DNA of 64,000 nucleotides, from NCBI GenBank assembly GCA_025757645.1, contig CP107216.1:619501-683500 (forward strand), in the 5' to 3' direction. Shown in pieces: positions 1-9,083 of this stretch. The translations under genes and the position numbers were made by a program. Numbering within the stretch: position 1 is the stretch's first letter; each line of letters begins with the position of its first letter. This stretch comes from Clostridiales bacterium. Its GTDB lineage: Bacteria > Bacillota > Clostridia > Oscillospirales > Oscillospiraceae. The notes under the pieces are model-generated. The model saw only the letters and a program-made list of their open reading frames with translations, was not told the DNA's origin and made no database searches.

Positions 1-9
1 TGTGCAGTT

Positions 10-633
10 TTACGGCCCGGCGTCCGGCTGCGTCAGCCAGAGCAGCGCGCCGAGGAGGAAAAACAGCGCTGCCGTGGCGGCACGGCCGCCGTAAAGGCGC
101 GGCAGCATCACGCCGGCCGTGGGCAGCGCGACGCTGACGACCAGAAACGCCAGCCACAGGCCGAACAGCGCCCAGACGAGCGGGTGCACCCAGGGCGCGC
201 CGCGCCGCGGCCGCAGGCGCGTGACCATGCACAGCGCCTGCAGCAGTGTCCACGCCAGCGCGCACAGCAGCAGCGGCTCGGTTATGAGCATGGCTGCCAA
301 CGGCGTCATGTCCCCGTGCTGGTACTGCCGGAGGCAGACCGCGTGCAGGTACGCCCACAGCCCGGCCAGCACGAGCGTGACGGCCCCCATGATGCACAGC
401 CTGCGCAGCGCCGCCCGGCGGGCATCGGCGGACGGCGCCCCGTCCAGCAGCTCCGTGAGCTCTACGCCGAGCGTGTCCGCGAGCCGCTGCAGCGTCTCTA
501 CGTCCGGGCGAGAGCGGCCGGTTTCGTAATTCGATATGGTCTGCCGCGTCGTGTGCACGGTCTGCGCCAGATCGTCCTGCGTCAGCTTCCGGCGCACGCG
601 GGCGCGGCGGATGTTGGCTCCAATGTCGCGCAT
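10..633 (-). CDS. XRE-family transcriptional regulator with C-terminal membrane domain
   Basis: About 207 aa. Residues 1-65 form a Cro/C1 helix-turn-helix (conserved TQDDLAQ...TRQTISNYETGRSRP); the rest has about three hydrophobic segments, so this is probably a membrane-tethered regulator sensing an envelope signal. The ATG at 633 is chosen over a longer reading because GAGGTG lies 8 nt upstream. A plausible promoter (GTGACA, 18 nt, TATGCT) lies at 652-681. It is separated from the upstream MBL gene by a terminator, so it is probably its own unit. The target is unknown. Confidence 0.85.
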   Translation of the reverse strand: MRDIGANIRRARVRRKLTQDDLAQTVHTTRQTISNYETGRSRPDVETLQRLADTLGVELTELLDGAPSADARRAALRRLCIMGAVTLVLAGLWAYLHAVCLRQYQHGDMTPLAAMLITEPLLLCALAWTLLQALCMVTRLRPRRGAPWVHPLVWALFGLWLAFLVVSVALPTAGVMLPRLYGGRAATAALFFLLGALLWLTQPDAGP

Positions 634-707
634 GGTGTTCACCTCGCCCAAAGCATACCATGCGCGGGCGCGATTTGTCACGCAAAGAACCTTTGCGCGC
701 GCAAAAA

Positions 708-733
708 ACCGGCAGAAGCGAACTTCTGCCGGT
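708..733 (-). terminator. Rho-independent terminator after the recJ-rel-dtd-MBL operon
   Basis: Perfect 11-bp stem (708-718 with 723-733) with a 4-nt loop, followed on the minus strand by a run of T. It lies 16 nt past the MBL stop codon. Confidence 0.85.
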
Positions 734-748
734 CGTGTTTGTGCAGTT

Positions 749-1366
749 TTACTGTCCGCGGTTTTGCAGCGCGGTCAGGTAGGGGTTGAAGCGGCGCTCG
801 GTCTCGAGCGTGGAGCAATCCATGTGGCCGGGGTAGACCTCGTAATCGCCGGGCAGAGCCGCGATCTTGGCCAGCGACTGCAGCTCGACCTCCATGCTGC
901 CGCCGGCGAAATCCGTGCGGCCGCACGAACCGGCGAAGAGCGTGTCGCCGGTGAAGAGCGCGTCGCCGCAGATGAGCGTCACGCCGCCGGGCGTGTGGCC
1001 GGGCGTTTCCATGACGCGGAAGGTCAGATTGCCGACCTTGACCTCGTCGCCCTCCTTATAAAAGATCGTGCCCTCGGGCGGGGTGAACGTGTAGCTGTCG
1101 AAGGCGACGGCCGTGCCTGCGTCGAGCGCGTTCATGTACACGGGCGCACCGGTCTCCTCGTGCACGGCGTAGACGGCACCGGTGTGGTCGTAGTGGCCGT
1201 GCGTGAGCAGGATGGCGCGGCAGGTGAGGTGGTTGTCCTCGAGGTAGTAGAGGATGGTGTTAGACTCGTCGCCGGGGTCGATGACGGCGCACTCGAGCGT
1301 GGTCTCGTCCGTGACGATGTAGCAGTTGGTCATGAGGTGCCCGACGGGCAGACATTTGATGAGCAT
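749..1366 (-). CDS. MBL-fold metallohydrolase (glyoxalase II-like)
   Basis: 205 aa. The metallo-beta-lactamase zinc motif HGHYDH is at residues 56-61. The other metal ligands are visible in ETPGHTPGG, FTGDTLF and the C-terminal YPGHMD. Small single-domain MBL proteins of this type hydrolyse thioesters such as lactoylglutathione or act as general hydrolases; the substrate cannot be told here. The start at 1366 follows a strong AAAGGAGG. It is the last gene of the recJ-rel-dtd operon, an arrangement common in Firmicutes. Confidence 0.9.
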   Translation of the reverse strand: MLIKCLPVGHLMTNCYIVTDETTLECAVIDPGDESNTILYYLEDNHLTCRAILLTHGHYDHTGAVYAVHEETGAPVYMNALDAGTAVAFDSYTFTPPEGTIFYKEGDEVKVGNLTFRVMETPGHTPGGVTLICGDALFTGDTLFAGSCGRTDFAGGSMEVELQSLAKIAALPGDYEVYPGHMDCSTLETERRFNPYLTALQNRGQ

Positions 1367-1379
1367 GGGGTGGCCTCCT

Positions 1380-1823
1380 TTATAAATGATCGGTATCGAG
1401 CAGGATGGTGACAGGGCCGTCGTTGACGGACGCAACTTTCATGTCCGCGCCGAACACGCCCGTGCGCACCGGGAAGCCGCGGGCCTCGCAGCCCGCGATC
1501 ACGCGCTCGTAGAGCGGCACGGCGGTCTCCGGCCGGGCGGCGGCCGTGAAGCCGGGGCGGCGGGAGCGGCAGTCGGCAAAGAGGGTGAACTGGCTCACGA
1601 TGAGCAGCTCTGCCCCGGCGTCGGCGGGGCTGACGTTCATTTTGCCATTGGCGTCCTCAAAGACGCGCAGGCCGCAGATGCGGTCGACGATGTGGTCGGC
1701 CTCGGCCGCCGTATCGGACACGTGCACGCCCAGCAGGACAAGGAAGCCCCTGCCGATGCGGCTGTATTCGGCGCCGTCGATCGTGACGGACGCCTCGGTA
1801 ACGCGGGTGACGACGGCTCTCAT
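1380..1823 (-). CDS. dtd: D-aminoacyl-tRNA deacylase
   Basis: 147 aa, the usual length for DTD. It removes D-amino acids mischarged onto tRNA in the cytoplasm. Family signatures are the N-terminal MRAVVTRVTEASVTI, the SQFTLFADCRSRRPGF motif around residues 78-93, and the C-terminal NDGPVTILLDT that builds the cross-subunit Gly/Pro selectivity site. The start codon overlaps the rel stop by 4 nt, which implies translational coupling. Confidence 0.95.
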   Translation of the reverse strand: MRAVVTRVTEASVTIDGAEYSRIGRGFLVLLGVHVSDTAAEADHIVDRICGLRVFEDANGKMNVSPADAGAELLIVSQFTLFADCRSRRPGFTAAARPETAVPLYERVIAGCEARGFPVRTGVFGADMKVASVNDGPVTILLDTDHL

Positions 1824-4138
1824 GCTTTGCCCTCCTGTTTGGCCTTCTTTTCCTGTTCCGCCTGCAGCTCGGCGGTGTGCGCGGCGGCTTTTGCGGGGTC
1901 GGACGCGCCGCTGCGCGAGATGCGGATGACGCCGCGGATGGCGCTCAGGCGGCTGATGATCGTGCGCAGCTCAGCCAGGTCGTGCACCTCGACGGTGATC
2001 GTGATGGTCGAGCGGCCGCTGTCCACGTCGCGCGCGGTGAGCGTGCGCACCTTGGCGTTGAGCGTGTTGAGCGCCGTGGCCACGTCCATGACGAGGCCCG
2101 AGCGCTGCGCGCTGAGCATCATGAGCGTCGTGCTGTAGGCATCGGTGGTGCGCTCGGCCCAGCTCACGCGGATCCAGCGGCCGGCGGTCTCCGGATTGTC
2201 GCGGCTGGCGAGATAGTTTTCGCAGTCCGTGCGGTGGATGGACACGCCCGCGCCGCGCGTGATGAAGCCGATGATGCTGTCGCCGGGCACCGGCGTGCAG
2301 CAGCGGGAGAATTTGATGAGGCAGTTGTCCAGCCCCTCGACGAGGATGCCGTGCACGGCGTGGCGCGGGCGCTTGTTGCGGCGCTCGGCCGCCTCGTTGA
2401 TGCGGTCGATGGCGTTTTTCTGGTTGGCCTTCTGGTTGCGCAGGATCTCATCGCGGATGCGGTTGACGGTGCGCGTGGCGGTCACGCCGCCGTAGCCGAT
2501 GGCGGCGTACAGATCGTCGAGCGAGGTGAAGGCCAGCCGCTTGAGGATCAGCGGCAGGATCTCGTCGCCCATGATGTCGGCCGGGGCGATGCCGTTGGCG
2601 CGCAGCTCGCGCTCAAACTGCTCCTTGCCGTGGACGATGTTCTCCTCGCGGCGCTCTTTTTTGAACCACTGCTTGATCTTCGTGCGCGCGGCGCCGCTCT
2701 TGGCGAGGTTCAGCCAGTCGCGGCTCGGGCCGGGCGCGTTTTTCGACGTGCGGATGTCGACAATGTCGCCGTTTTGCAGCACGTAGTCGAAGTTCACGAT
2801 GCGGCCGTTGACCGTCGCACCGACCATGCTGTTGCCGATCGCGGAGTGGATGCTGTAGGCAAAGTCGATCGGCGTCGCGCCGGCGGGCAGATTGATGACA
2901 TCGCCCTTCGGCGAGAACACGAACACCTCGTCGGCGAACATATCCACCTTCAGGTTGTGGAAAAAGTCCTGCGCGTCGGACTCCTGCTGCGTCTCGAGCA
3001 GGCGGCGGATCCAGGCGAACTTCTCCTCGTCGCCGGGCTTCGTGCCCTCGCCGCTGCCGGTCTTGTATTTCCAGTGTGCCGCAACGCCGTACTCCGCCGT
3101 CATGTGCATCTCCCAGGTGCGGATCTGCACCTCGAACGGGATGCCCTCCGAGCCGATGACCGTCGTGTGCACACTCTGGTACATGTTCGGTTTCGGCGTG
3201 CTGATGTAGTCCTTGAAGCGGCCGGGCAGCGGCTTATACATATCGTGGATGATGCCGAGCACGTTGTAGCAGTCGGGGATCGTGTCCACGATGACGCGAA
3301 ACGCGCACAGGTCGAAAATGCCGTTGATGTCGAGCTTTTGCGCGTACATTTTGCGGTAGATGCTGTAGATGTGCTTGATGCGGCTCGAGATCGTCGCGTG
3401 CACGCCGTCTGCCTCCAGACGCTCGCGGATCTGCGTGCGCATCTCGCCCATGAATTTTTCGAGTGTCGGCATGCGCTGATCGAGCGCGTCCGTGATGGCC
3501 TTGTAGCCCGTGGGGTCGAGATACAGCAGCGAGAGGTCTTCGAGCTCCCACTTGATCTTCTGCATGCCGAGGCGGTGCGCGATGGGGGCGTAGATCTCCA
3601 TCGTCTCGAGGGACTTGATGCGCTGCTTTTCCTCGCTCTGGTAGGCCATTGTGCGCATGTTGTGCAGGCGGTCGGCCATCTTGATGAGGATGACGCGGAT
3701 GTCCTTGGCCATGGCCAGGAGCATCTTGCGCATGTTTTCCATCTGCTGCTCTTCGACGCTCGTGTACTGCACGCGCGTGAGCTTCGTGACGCCCTCGACG
3801 ATGTCGGCCACCGAGGTGCCGAAGCTGCGCGCAATGTCCTCGTGCGTGAGCGAGGTGTCCTCGATCGTGTCGTGCAGCAGCGCGGCGATGATCGAGTCCT
3901 CGTCGAGCCCCATCTCCGCCGTGATGATGGCGGCGGCGATGCAGTGCGACACGTAGGGCGAGCCGTCGCGGCGCTTCTGGCCGGAGTGGGCCCGGTCGGC
4001 GCACTCGAAGGCCGCGCGCACGCGGCCAAGATCGGCCGGGATGCCGGCGGCGGTGATCTTCTGTTCCAGCTCCTGATAGTGGGCCTCAAGGTCGTAGGGC
4101 TTCGGGGCCACGTTTTCGGCGCGGGTCGCTTCAGACAT
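1820..4138 (-). CDS. rel: Bifunctional (p)ppGpp synthetase/hydrolase (RelA/SpoT family)
   Basis: 772 aa. It makes and degrades the stringent-response alarmone. Order of domains: HD hydrolase (HDTIEDT at 89-95), nucleotidyltransferase synthetase (YQSVHTT motif in the centre), TGS, a zinc-finger/helical linker (SRCCTPVPGD), and a C-terminal ACT domain. The HD residues look intact, so hydrolase activity is expected as well as synthesis. The ATG at 4138 is preferred over the upstream in-frame ATG at 4189 because AAAGGAG lies 8 nt before it. It lies between recJ and dtd in one operon. Confidence 0.96.
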   Translation of the reverse strand: MSEATRAENVAPKPYDLEAHYQELEQKITAAGIPADLGRVRAAFECADRAHSGQKRRDGSPYVSHCIAAAIITAEMGLDEDSIIAALLHDTIEDTSLTHEDIARSFGTSVADIVEGVTKLTRVQYTSVEEQQMENMRKMLLAMAKDIRVILIKMADRLHNMRTMAYQSEEKQRIKSLETMEIYAPIAHRLGMQKIKWELEDLSLLYLDPTGYKAITDALDQRMPTLEKFMGEMRTQIRERLEADGVHATISSRIKHIYSIYRKMYAQKLDINGIFDLCAFRVIVDTIPDCYNVLGIIHDMYKPLPGRFKDYISTPKPNMYQSVHTTVIGSEGIPFEVQIRTWEMHMTAEYGVAAHWKYKTGSGEGTKPGDEEKFAWIRRLLETQQESDAQDFFHNLKVDMFADEVFVFSPKGDVINLPAGATPIDFAYSIHSAIGNSMVGATVNGRIVNFDYVLQNGDIVDIRTSKNAPGPSRDWLNLAKSGAARTKIKQWFKKERREENIVHGKEQFERELRANGIAPADIMGDEILPLILKRLAFTSLDDLYAAIGYGGVTATRTVNRIRDEILRNQKANQKNAIDRINEAAERRNKRPRHAVHGILVEGLDNCLIKFSRCCTPVPGDSIIGFITRGAGVSIHRTDCENYLASRDNPETAGRWIRVSWAERTTDAYSTTLMMLSAQRSGLVMDVATALNTLNAKVRTLTARDVDSGRSTITITVEVHDLAELRTIISRLSAIRGVIRISRSGASDPAKAAAHTAELQAEQEKKAKQEGKA

Positions 4139-4185
4139 AGGGACAGCTCCTTTCCCGAACGGAATGGGGATTTCTTGCAAGTGTT

Positions 4186-6201
4186 TCATAGCAGGCTCTG
4201 GCGGCGCTCGCGCAGGGTCTGCAGCAGCTTCGACGCGCCAAGGTCCACCTTGCCGCTCGTCGGCAGGGGGCGCAGGCGCAGCGTTTCGCCGTCAAAGTCC
4301 ACGGCGGCGAGACCCATCTCGGCCATGACGCGCAGGCACACGCAGAACTTCTCCGGCCGCATGGGCGCGCGCGCGGGCAGCTCCTCGAGCGGGAAGGCCA
4401 CCGGCGCGTTCAGCCACCGCCACGCCACGGCGAAGTCCGCGCGCAGGGGATAGAGATCCACCGTGTCCCACGCGGGGATGCACTGATTTTTCAGCAGCGC
4501 GCGGCACAGGGGCAGCGGGTCACTCGGGCGCACGTCGGTCACGAGCAGCTGCACGCTGCGGCGGCCGCGGAATTCGTTGATCTGCGGCGTGAAGGCCACG
4601 TCCACCCACTGGCCGATGCGCACGCCCAGCTGCGCCGGGGTGCACGAGAAGAAGATGCCGGCATAATTATACCCGCCCTTGGCAAAATGCAGCCGCAGGT
4701 GGCGGCCGCCGCCGATGGGCACGGCGTTGACGAGCCGTGCGCCCGTGATGCACAGCAGGGGCTTGGGGTTGCCGTTGCCGCACGGCTCGAGCGCGTCGAG
4801 CGACTCGATGCACGGCATGGTCAGCAGGTGCGGATCGTTCACGCGCAGGTCGCACGTGAGCTCCGGCAGGTCGTCGGCCGGGTTCTGGCGGTAATACTCG
4901 CCGAGCGCGCGGCGGAAGCGGTCGATGTTCTCGCGCCGGATCGTCAGCCCGGCTGCCAGCGCGTGGCCGCCGAAGCCCTCGAGATACTCCGAACAGGCGC
5001 TCAGGGCATTGTACAGGTTGAAGCCGCCGAAGCTGCGGCACGAGCCCTTGCCGCGCTCGCCGTCGCAGCAGATCATGATCGTCGGCAGGTGGAACTCCTC
5101 GCTCAGGCGCGAGGCGGCGATGCCGATCACGCCTTGGTGCCACGAGTCGCTCGCAAGCACGAGCGGCATCCGCGGCGGGTAGCGGCACGCGATGGCCGAG
5201 GCCTCCTCCCAGATCTGCTGCTCGAGCGCCTGCCGCTCGCGGTTGAGCTGGCAGAGCCCGGCGGCGTAGCGGTCGGCCTCGCCGTCGTCATTCGTCAGCA
5301 GCAGCAGCGCTGCAACGGCCGTCTTGCCCAGTCGGCCGGCCGCGTTGATGCGCGGCGCGAGCGTGAAGCCGATGGTCGTGGCCGTGACGGGGCGGCCCTC
5401 AGCGCCGCACTCGTGCAGCAGCGCGCGGATGCCCGGCCGGGGGCGGGCGTTGATCTGCGCCAGCCCCTGCGCCACGAGATAGCGGTTCTCGCCCGTGAGG
5501 GGCATCACGTCCGCCACCGTGCCGATGGCGACGAGGTCGCCGTATTCGCGCAGCACCCGGTCGCTGCCGTCCTCGAGCGCGCACAAAAGCTTATATGCCA
5601 CGCCCACGCCCGCGAGCCCGCTGTTCGGGTACTGCGAGCCGGGGCGCTTCGGGTCGACGACGGCCACGGCGTTCGGGATCGCCTGCCCGCTGCACTCGTG
5701 GTGGTCGGTGATGACCATGTCGATGCCGCGCTGCAGGGCGTAGTTCGTCTCGTCGATGGCGGTGATGCCGCAGTCGACGGTGATGATGAGCGTGATGTCG
5801 CTCGTGCGCTGGAGATTTGTGATCGCGTCCATGTTCAGGCCGTAGCCCTCTTCGATGCGGTCGGGGATGTACGGATGCACGGGCACGCCCTGCCGGCGCA
5901 GATAGTCCGTGAGCACGCACGTGGATGTGATGCCGTCGACGTCATAGTCGCCGAACACGGCCACGTTTTCCCTGCGCTCGATGGCAGTGCGGATGCGTGC
6001 GACGGCCTTGTCCATGTCCTGCAGGAGCATGGGGTCGAACGCGCTTTGGTCGCCGCCGCTGAGAAAGGCGCGCGCCTGCATGGGGTCAGCATACCCGCGC
6101 AGGGCCAGCAGCACCGCCAGCAGCGGCGAGTAGCCCGCGCGCAGCAATGCCTCCGGCGGCTGCGGCGCCGTGTATGGAATTTGCCAGTTGCGGTATTTCA
6201 T
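4186..6201 (-). CDS. recJ: Single-stranded-DNA-specific exonuclease RecJ
   Basis: 671 aa. It degrades single-stranded DNA 5' to 3' in recombination and mismatch/base repair. The DHH-family metal motifs are present: DYDVD at 85-89 and the signature DHH at 166-168, then a DHHA1 domain (GGHALAAGLTI region) and an OB-like RecJ C-terminal part. Length is at the long end for Firmicutes RecJ. It is the first gene of the minus-strand operon with rel, dtd and the MBL hydrolase. Confidence 0.95.
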   Translation of the reverse strand: MKYRNWQIPYTAPQPPEALLRAGYSPLLAVLLALRGYADPMQARAFLSGGDQSAFDPMLLQDMDKAVARIRTAIERRENVAVFGDYDVDGITSTCVLTDYLRRQGVPVHPYIPDRIEEGYGLNMDAITNLQRTSDITLIITVDCGITAIDETNYALQRGIDMVITDHHECSGQAIPNAVAVVDPKRPGSQYPNSGLAGVGVAYKLLCALEDGSDRVLREYGDLVAIGTVADVMPLTGENRYLVAQGLAQINARPRPGIRALLHECGAEGRPVTATTIGFTLAPRINAAGRLGKTAVAALLLLTNDDGEADRYAAGLCQLNRERQALEQQIWEEASAIACRYPPRMPLVLASDSWHQGVIGIAASRLSEEFHLPTIMICCDGERGKGSCRSFGGFNLYNALSACSEYLEGFGGHALAAGLTIRRENIDRFRRALGEYYRQNPADDLPELTCDLRVNDPHLLTMPCIESLDALEPCGNGNPKPLLCITGARLVNAVPIGGGRHLRLHFAKGGYNYAGIFFSCTPAQLGVRIGQWVDVAFTPQINEFRGRRSVQLLVTDVRPSDPLPLCRALLKNQCIPAWDTVDLYPLRADFAVAWRWLNAPVAFPLEELPARAPMRPEKFCVCLRVMAEMGLAAVDFDGETLRLRPLPTSGKVDLGASKLLQTLRERRQSLL

Positions 6202-6233
6202 AAGTGCAATGTGCCTCGAATCCCAAAACGATA

Positions 6234-6262
6234 CCTATAGAAATAATTTATTATTTTATCAA
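6234..6262 (-). promoter_or_regulatory. Sigma-A promoter of the recJ operon
   Basis: TTGATA, 17-nt spacer, TATAGG read on the minus strand in an AT-rich patch 33 nt upstream of the recJ ATG. Confidence 0.6.
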
Positions 6263-6371
6263 ATTTTCTGGCCGGATGCAAGAGGCGTGTGTCGGGTATC
6301 GGCGGCTGCCGCGCAGATTTGTCGAACAGATCGGGCGATGTGCGCGCGGCGGCCGTCCGGGTTTCCTGTGC

Positions 6372-6400
6372 TTGACAGGTGTTGGCTGCGGTGGTACGAT
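6372..6400 (+). promoter_or_regulatory. Sigma-A promoter of tRNA-Leu
   Basis: Near-consensus TTGACA, exactly 17 nt, TACGAT; the tRNA 5' end is 13 nt beyond the -10 box. Confidence 0.85.
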
Positions 6401-6412
6401 GTGACGGAGCGT

Positions 6413-6499
6413 GCCGGCGTGGCGAAACAGGCAGACGCAAGGGACTTAAAATCCCTCGGTGGCAGCACCGTGCGGGTTCGAGCCCCGCCGCCGGCACCA
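6413..6499 (+). tRNA. tRNA-Leu (anticodon UAA)
   Basis: 87 nt with a long variable arm, as expected for class II leucine tRNA. The 7-bp acceptor stem GCCGGCG pairs with CGCCGGC, followed by discriminator A and an encoded CCA. The anticodon loop CTTAAAA gives UAA. GTTCGAG is the T-loop. Confidence 0.97.
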
Positions 6500-6500
6500 C

Positions 6501-6532
6501 GTCGGAGCGGACTGCATATCGTTCGCTCCGAC
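6501..6532 (+). terminator. Hairpin terminator after tRNA-Leu
   Basis: 9-bp perfect stem (GTCGGAGCG with CGCTCCGAC) and a 14-nt loop, starting directly after the tRNA CCA, followed by a short CTTT. The 3' part belongs to a 30-bp repeat (see next entry). Confidence 0.6.
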
Positions 6533-6682
6533 CTTTCAGCAAGGCCGGAGCTCATTCATTTCGTCGCTCCTCCTTTTCAGCTGTGACCCGCTTGCGCTGG
6601 GCTCACATCTGAGATGCGCCGGGTTGTACGAGGCGCGTGGAGAGCGATGTGTGCGGACTGCATATCGTTCGCTCCGACCTTT
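6507..6682 (+). repeat. Pair of 30-bp direct repeats around an inverted-repeat-rich spacer
   Basis: The 30 nt at 6507-6536 recur exactly at 6653-6682, 146 nt apart. The DNA between holds further short inverted repeats (GGAGC...GCTCC at 6546-6569 and GTGAC...TCAC at 6583-6606). No gene is seen in 6500-6753. The second copy runs up to the leader of the acyltransferase gene. It resembles debris of a dispersed repeat rather than a CRISPR. Confidence 0.6.
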
Positions 6683-6753
6683 ACCATGACGGAAAACCTT
6701 TTTTTCGTACACAACGCAAGCCGCGCTTTCCGCGCGGCCGGGAGGGAACTGTT

Positions 6754-7878
6754 TTGAACGAACGACCGCACGTGGATTACTTTGACGGCCTGCGCATTTT
6801 CGCCGCGCTGTGCGTCATTTTCATGCATACGGCGGCGGGCCCGCTGCGCGCCGGCGTCAACACGGACTGGCACCTGCTCAACGTATGCACGTCGCTCGCT
6901 TTTACGGCGGTGCCGCTGTTTTTCATGATGTCGGGCTATCTGCTCATGACGAGCCGGAAAACGGCCGACATTTCCGTCCTGCTGCGCCACCGGCTGCCGC
7001 GGCTGGTCGTGCCGCTCGCGGGCTGGACGGTCGTGGCCGTGCTGTGGCAGATGTTTCTGGCGCACACGCTCACGCCCGGCGCCATCTGGGCGCAGCTCGT
7101 CACGGCGCTGCACGGTCCGGTCATGGTGCACTTCTGGTATCTGTATACGCTCATTGCGCTCTATGCGCTCTCGCCGATCCTCTACGGCGGGATCCAGGTG
7201 CTCGGCAAGTCCGGGCGGGTGTATCTGTTCGTGCTGGCGGCGGCCGTGTCGGCGCATACGATCCTGATGACGGTGCTGCCGGATGGTGCGGCGCAGTATG
7301 TCGATCTGGACATTTTCGACAAGCTCAAGATCTTCGGTGGGCACATGGCCACGTTCGTGCTCGGCTACCTGCTCGGCAGCTACGAAAAAGAGATCCCAAA
7401 CTGGCTGCTTGCGCTCGGCGCGGTCGTGCTGCTCGCGGTGATCTCGGTCGGTACGTGGGTGCGCACGGTGCGCACGGGGGAGTTCAACCAGAGCTTCCAG
7501 AACCAGAGCGCCGGGTTCGAGATCGTGCTGGCATCGTGTATTTTCCTGCTGTGCAAGCAGACGTGCAATCGCCCGCCGCGCGCATGGGTCAAGGCCGTCA
7601 CCGGCCCGGTCGTCGCGCTGTCGATGGCGATCTACCTCATGCACAACATCTTCCTGAGTATGCTGTTTTCCGTTGGTGTGTCGGTGCACTCGTTCGGCAG
7701 CACGGTGGGCGTGACGCTGCTGGCGTTCGCCGCCTGCTTTGTCGTGACCAAGACGGTCGCAACCATCCGGCCGCTGTGTTATCTCGCCACGGGCAAGACC
7801 TATGCCGAGGCGTGCCGCAGCTGCAACTGGGTGTATACGTTCCGCAGACTGCGCGGGCACAGCGCGGCGGAAAAGTGA
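6754..7878 (+). CDS. Acyltransferase family 3 membrane protein
   Basis: 374 aa with about ten membrane helices. The N-terminal YFDGLRIFAALCVIFMHT is the family-3 acyltransferase signature with its conserved R and H. Such proteins O-acylate cell-wall or surface glycans. The TTG start at 6754 is chosen because GGGAGGG lies 7 nt upstream and the protein then begins at the family's usual point; upstream codons run back into the 30-bp repeat. Monocistronic, with a terminator after it. The acceptor is unknown. Confidence 0.85.
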   Translation: MNERPHVDYFDGLRIFAALCVIFMHTAAGPLRAGVNTDWHLLNVCTSLAFTAVPLFFMMSGYLLMTSRKTADISVLLRHRLPRLVVPLAGWTVVAVLWQMFLAHTLTPGAIWAQLVTALHGPVMVHFWYLYTLIALYALSPILYGGIQVLGKSGRVYLFVLAAAVSAHTILMTVLPDGAAQYVDLDIFDKLKIFGGHMATFVLGYLLGSYEKEIPNWLLALGAVVLLAVISVGTWVRTVRTGEFNQSFQNQSAGFEIVLASCIFLLCKQTCNRPPRAWVKAVTGPVVALSMAIYLMHNIFLSMLFSVGVSVHSFGSTVGVTLLAFAACFVVTKTVATIRPLCYLATGKTYAEACRSCNWVYTFRRLRGHSAAEK

Positions 7879-7886
7879 AAACACAG

Positions 7887-7912
7887 CCGGCCGGAGGAAA
7901 TCCTCCGGCCGG
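7887..7912. terminator. Terminator between convergent acyltransferase and flippase-like genes
   Basis: 11-bp perfect GC-rich stem (7887-7897 with 7902-7912), loop AAAT, then GCGCTTTT on the plus strand. It lies between convergent genes and may serve both. Confidence 0.8.
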
Positions 7913-7934
7913 GCGCTTTTCATGTACATATATA

Positions 7935-8972
7935 TCACGTTTCCGCGCGGCGCAGCGTCACGCGCTCGGCCACGACGGCGATGTAGCCCAGCACGATCGT
8001 GAGATAGTACGACGCCAGACGCCAGATGAGCATGGCGGTGGTCAGATAGTCGCCGAACAGCGGCGAGAAGGCGAGGTAGAACGTGCCCTCGCTCGCACCG
8101 GACGCGCCCGGCATGGGAAAGCAGCTTGCCCCGATGTACAGCAGCACCTGCGTGCCCGTGACCTGCCAGAACGGTACGCCGCGCAGACCGAAGCCGCGGT
8201 ACGTGCAGTAGGCCACCGACATGTACGCCGCGCACTGCCCCAGCGCGAGCGCGAGCGCCCCGGCGAGCTTGCCGCGGTGGCGGATGCCGGCGGCGAACGC
8301 ATCGTGATACTCCGCCACGAAGGCGCACCATTTTTCGGCGGCCGCCTCGGGGTCTGCGCCCCGGCGGACGAACGGCTTACGCCGGTACAGCCAGCGGATG
8401 CACGCCGTGCCGAACGCGGACATCGGCTTCGGGAAGATGGCCGAGAGCAGCACGAGCGACAGCAGCCCTGCGTGCACGAACAGGCCCAGCGCCAGCACGG
8501 GAATCCACGCCGCGCTCTGCGCTGCGAGCTTGCCGCCGCACAGGCACACGCCCACGATGCCGAGCGTCACGAGCGCGATGTTCCACAGGCTGTAGACCGT
8601 GCAGATGACGGACGTGGCCGTGCCGGTCGGGATGCCGCGGCGGTGCATGTGCAGCACCTGAAACGGCTGGCCGCCCGCGGCCGCGGGCGTCACGGCCGAG
8701 TAGAAGAAGCCGATCATTGACACGTCGATGCTGTCGCCCAGCGGCTGCGCGCAGCCGAACGCGCGCGTGATGAGCCGGTACTTGAGCGCGTCGCACAGAT
8801 AGTACAGCAGCATGCAGCCCACGATCGCAGCCGTCCAGCCCGGCAGCAGCGCCGCGAGCGAGGCGCGCACGTCGCCCGCGTCGAGCGTCGCGGCGGCGAA
8901 CACCGCCAGCGCCGCCGCGCCGAGCGTCAGCAGGCCGATCGAGAGCCATTGTTTTTTCTTGTCGTGTTTCAT
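7935..8972 (-). CDS. Lysylphosphatidylglycerol synthase TM-region / flippase-like membrane protein
   Basis: 345 aa, about eight membrane helices. It matches the transmembrane (flippase) half of MprF-like proteins, without the catalytic aminoacyl-transfer domain. The conserved features are TPAAAGGQPFQVLHMHRRG in the middle and MPGASGASEGTFYLAFSPLF near the C-terminus. Stand-alone members are annotated as flippase-like or YbhN-like proteins, and the substrate is not deducible. The start at 8972 is supported by GAGGT upstream and a good promoter. Confidence 0.85.
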   Translation of the reverse strand: MKHDKKKQWLSIGLLTLGAAALAVFAAATLDAGDVRASLAALLPGWTAAIVGCMLLYYLCDALKYRLITRAFGCAQPLGDSIDVSMIGFFYSAVTPAAAGGQPFQVLHMHRRGIPTGTATSVICTVYSLWNIALVTLGIVGVCLCGGKLAAQSAAWIPVLALGLFVHAGLLSLVLLSAIFPKPMSAFGTACIRWLYRRKPFVRRGADPEAAAEKWCAFVAEYHDAFAAGIRHRGKLAGALALALGQCAAYMSVAYCTYRGFGLRGVPFWQVTGTQVLLYIGASCFPMPGASGASEGTFYLAFSPLFGDYLTTAMLIWRLASYYLTIVLGYIAVVAERVTLRRAET

Positions 8973-9014
8973 GGGCAGACCTCGCTGCAGGAGAAATTTC
9001 TTTTTAGGCCCTAT

Positions 9015-9043
9015 ATTATAACGGATATGCAGGAAAAGTGCAA
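9015..9043 (-). promoter_or_regulatory. Sigma-A promoter of the flippase-like gene
   Basis: TTGCAC, 17 nt, TATAAT on the minus strand, about 43 nt upstream of the ATG at 8972. Confidence 0.75.
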
Positions 9044-9047
9044 CCAG

Positions 9048-9079
9048 AAACCGGGCGCCCCAGTCGGGACGCCCGGTTT
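9048..9079 (-). terminator. Terminator of azlCD
   Basis: 10-bp stem AAACCGGGCG with CGCCCGGTTT, 12-nt loop, directly after the azlD stop and upstream of the next promoter. Confidence 0.75.
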
Positions 9080-9083
9080 GGCA

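Noticed and set aside
6507..6682. CRISPR array
   Set aside because: Only two repeat units, a 116-nt structured spacer, no cas genes anywhere in the window.
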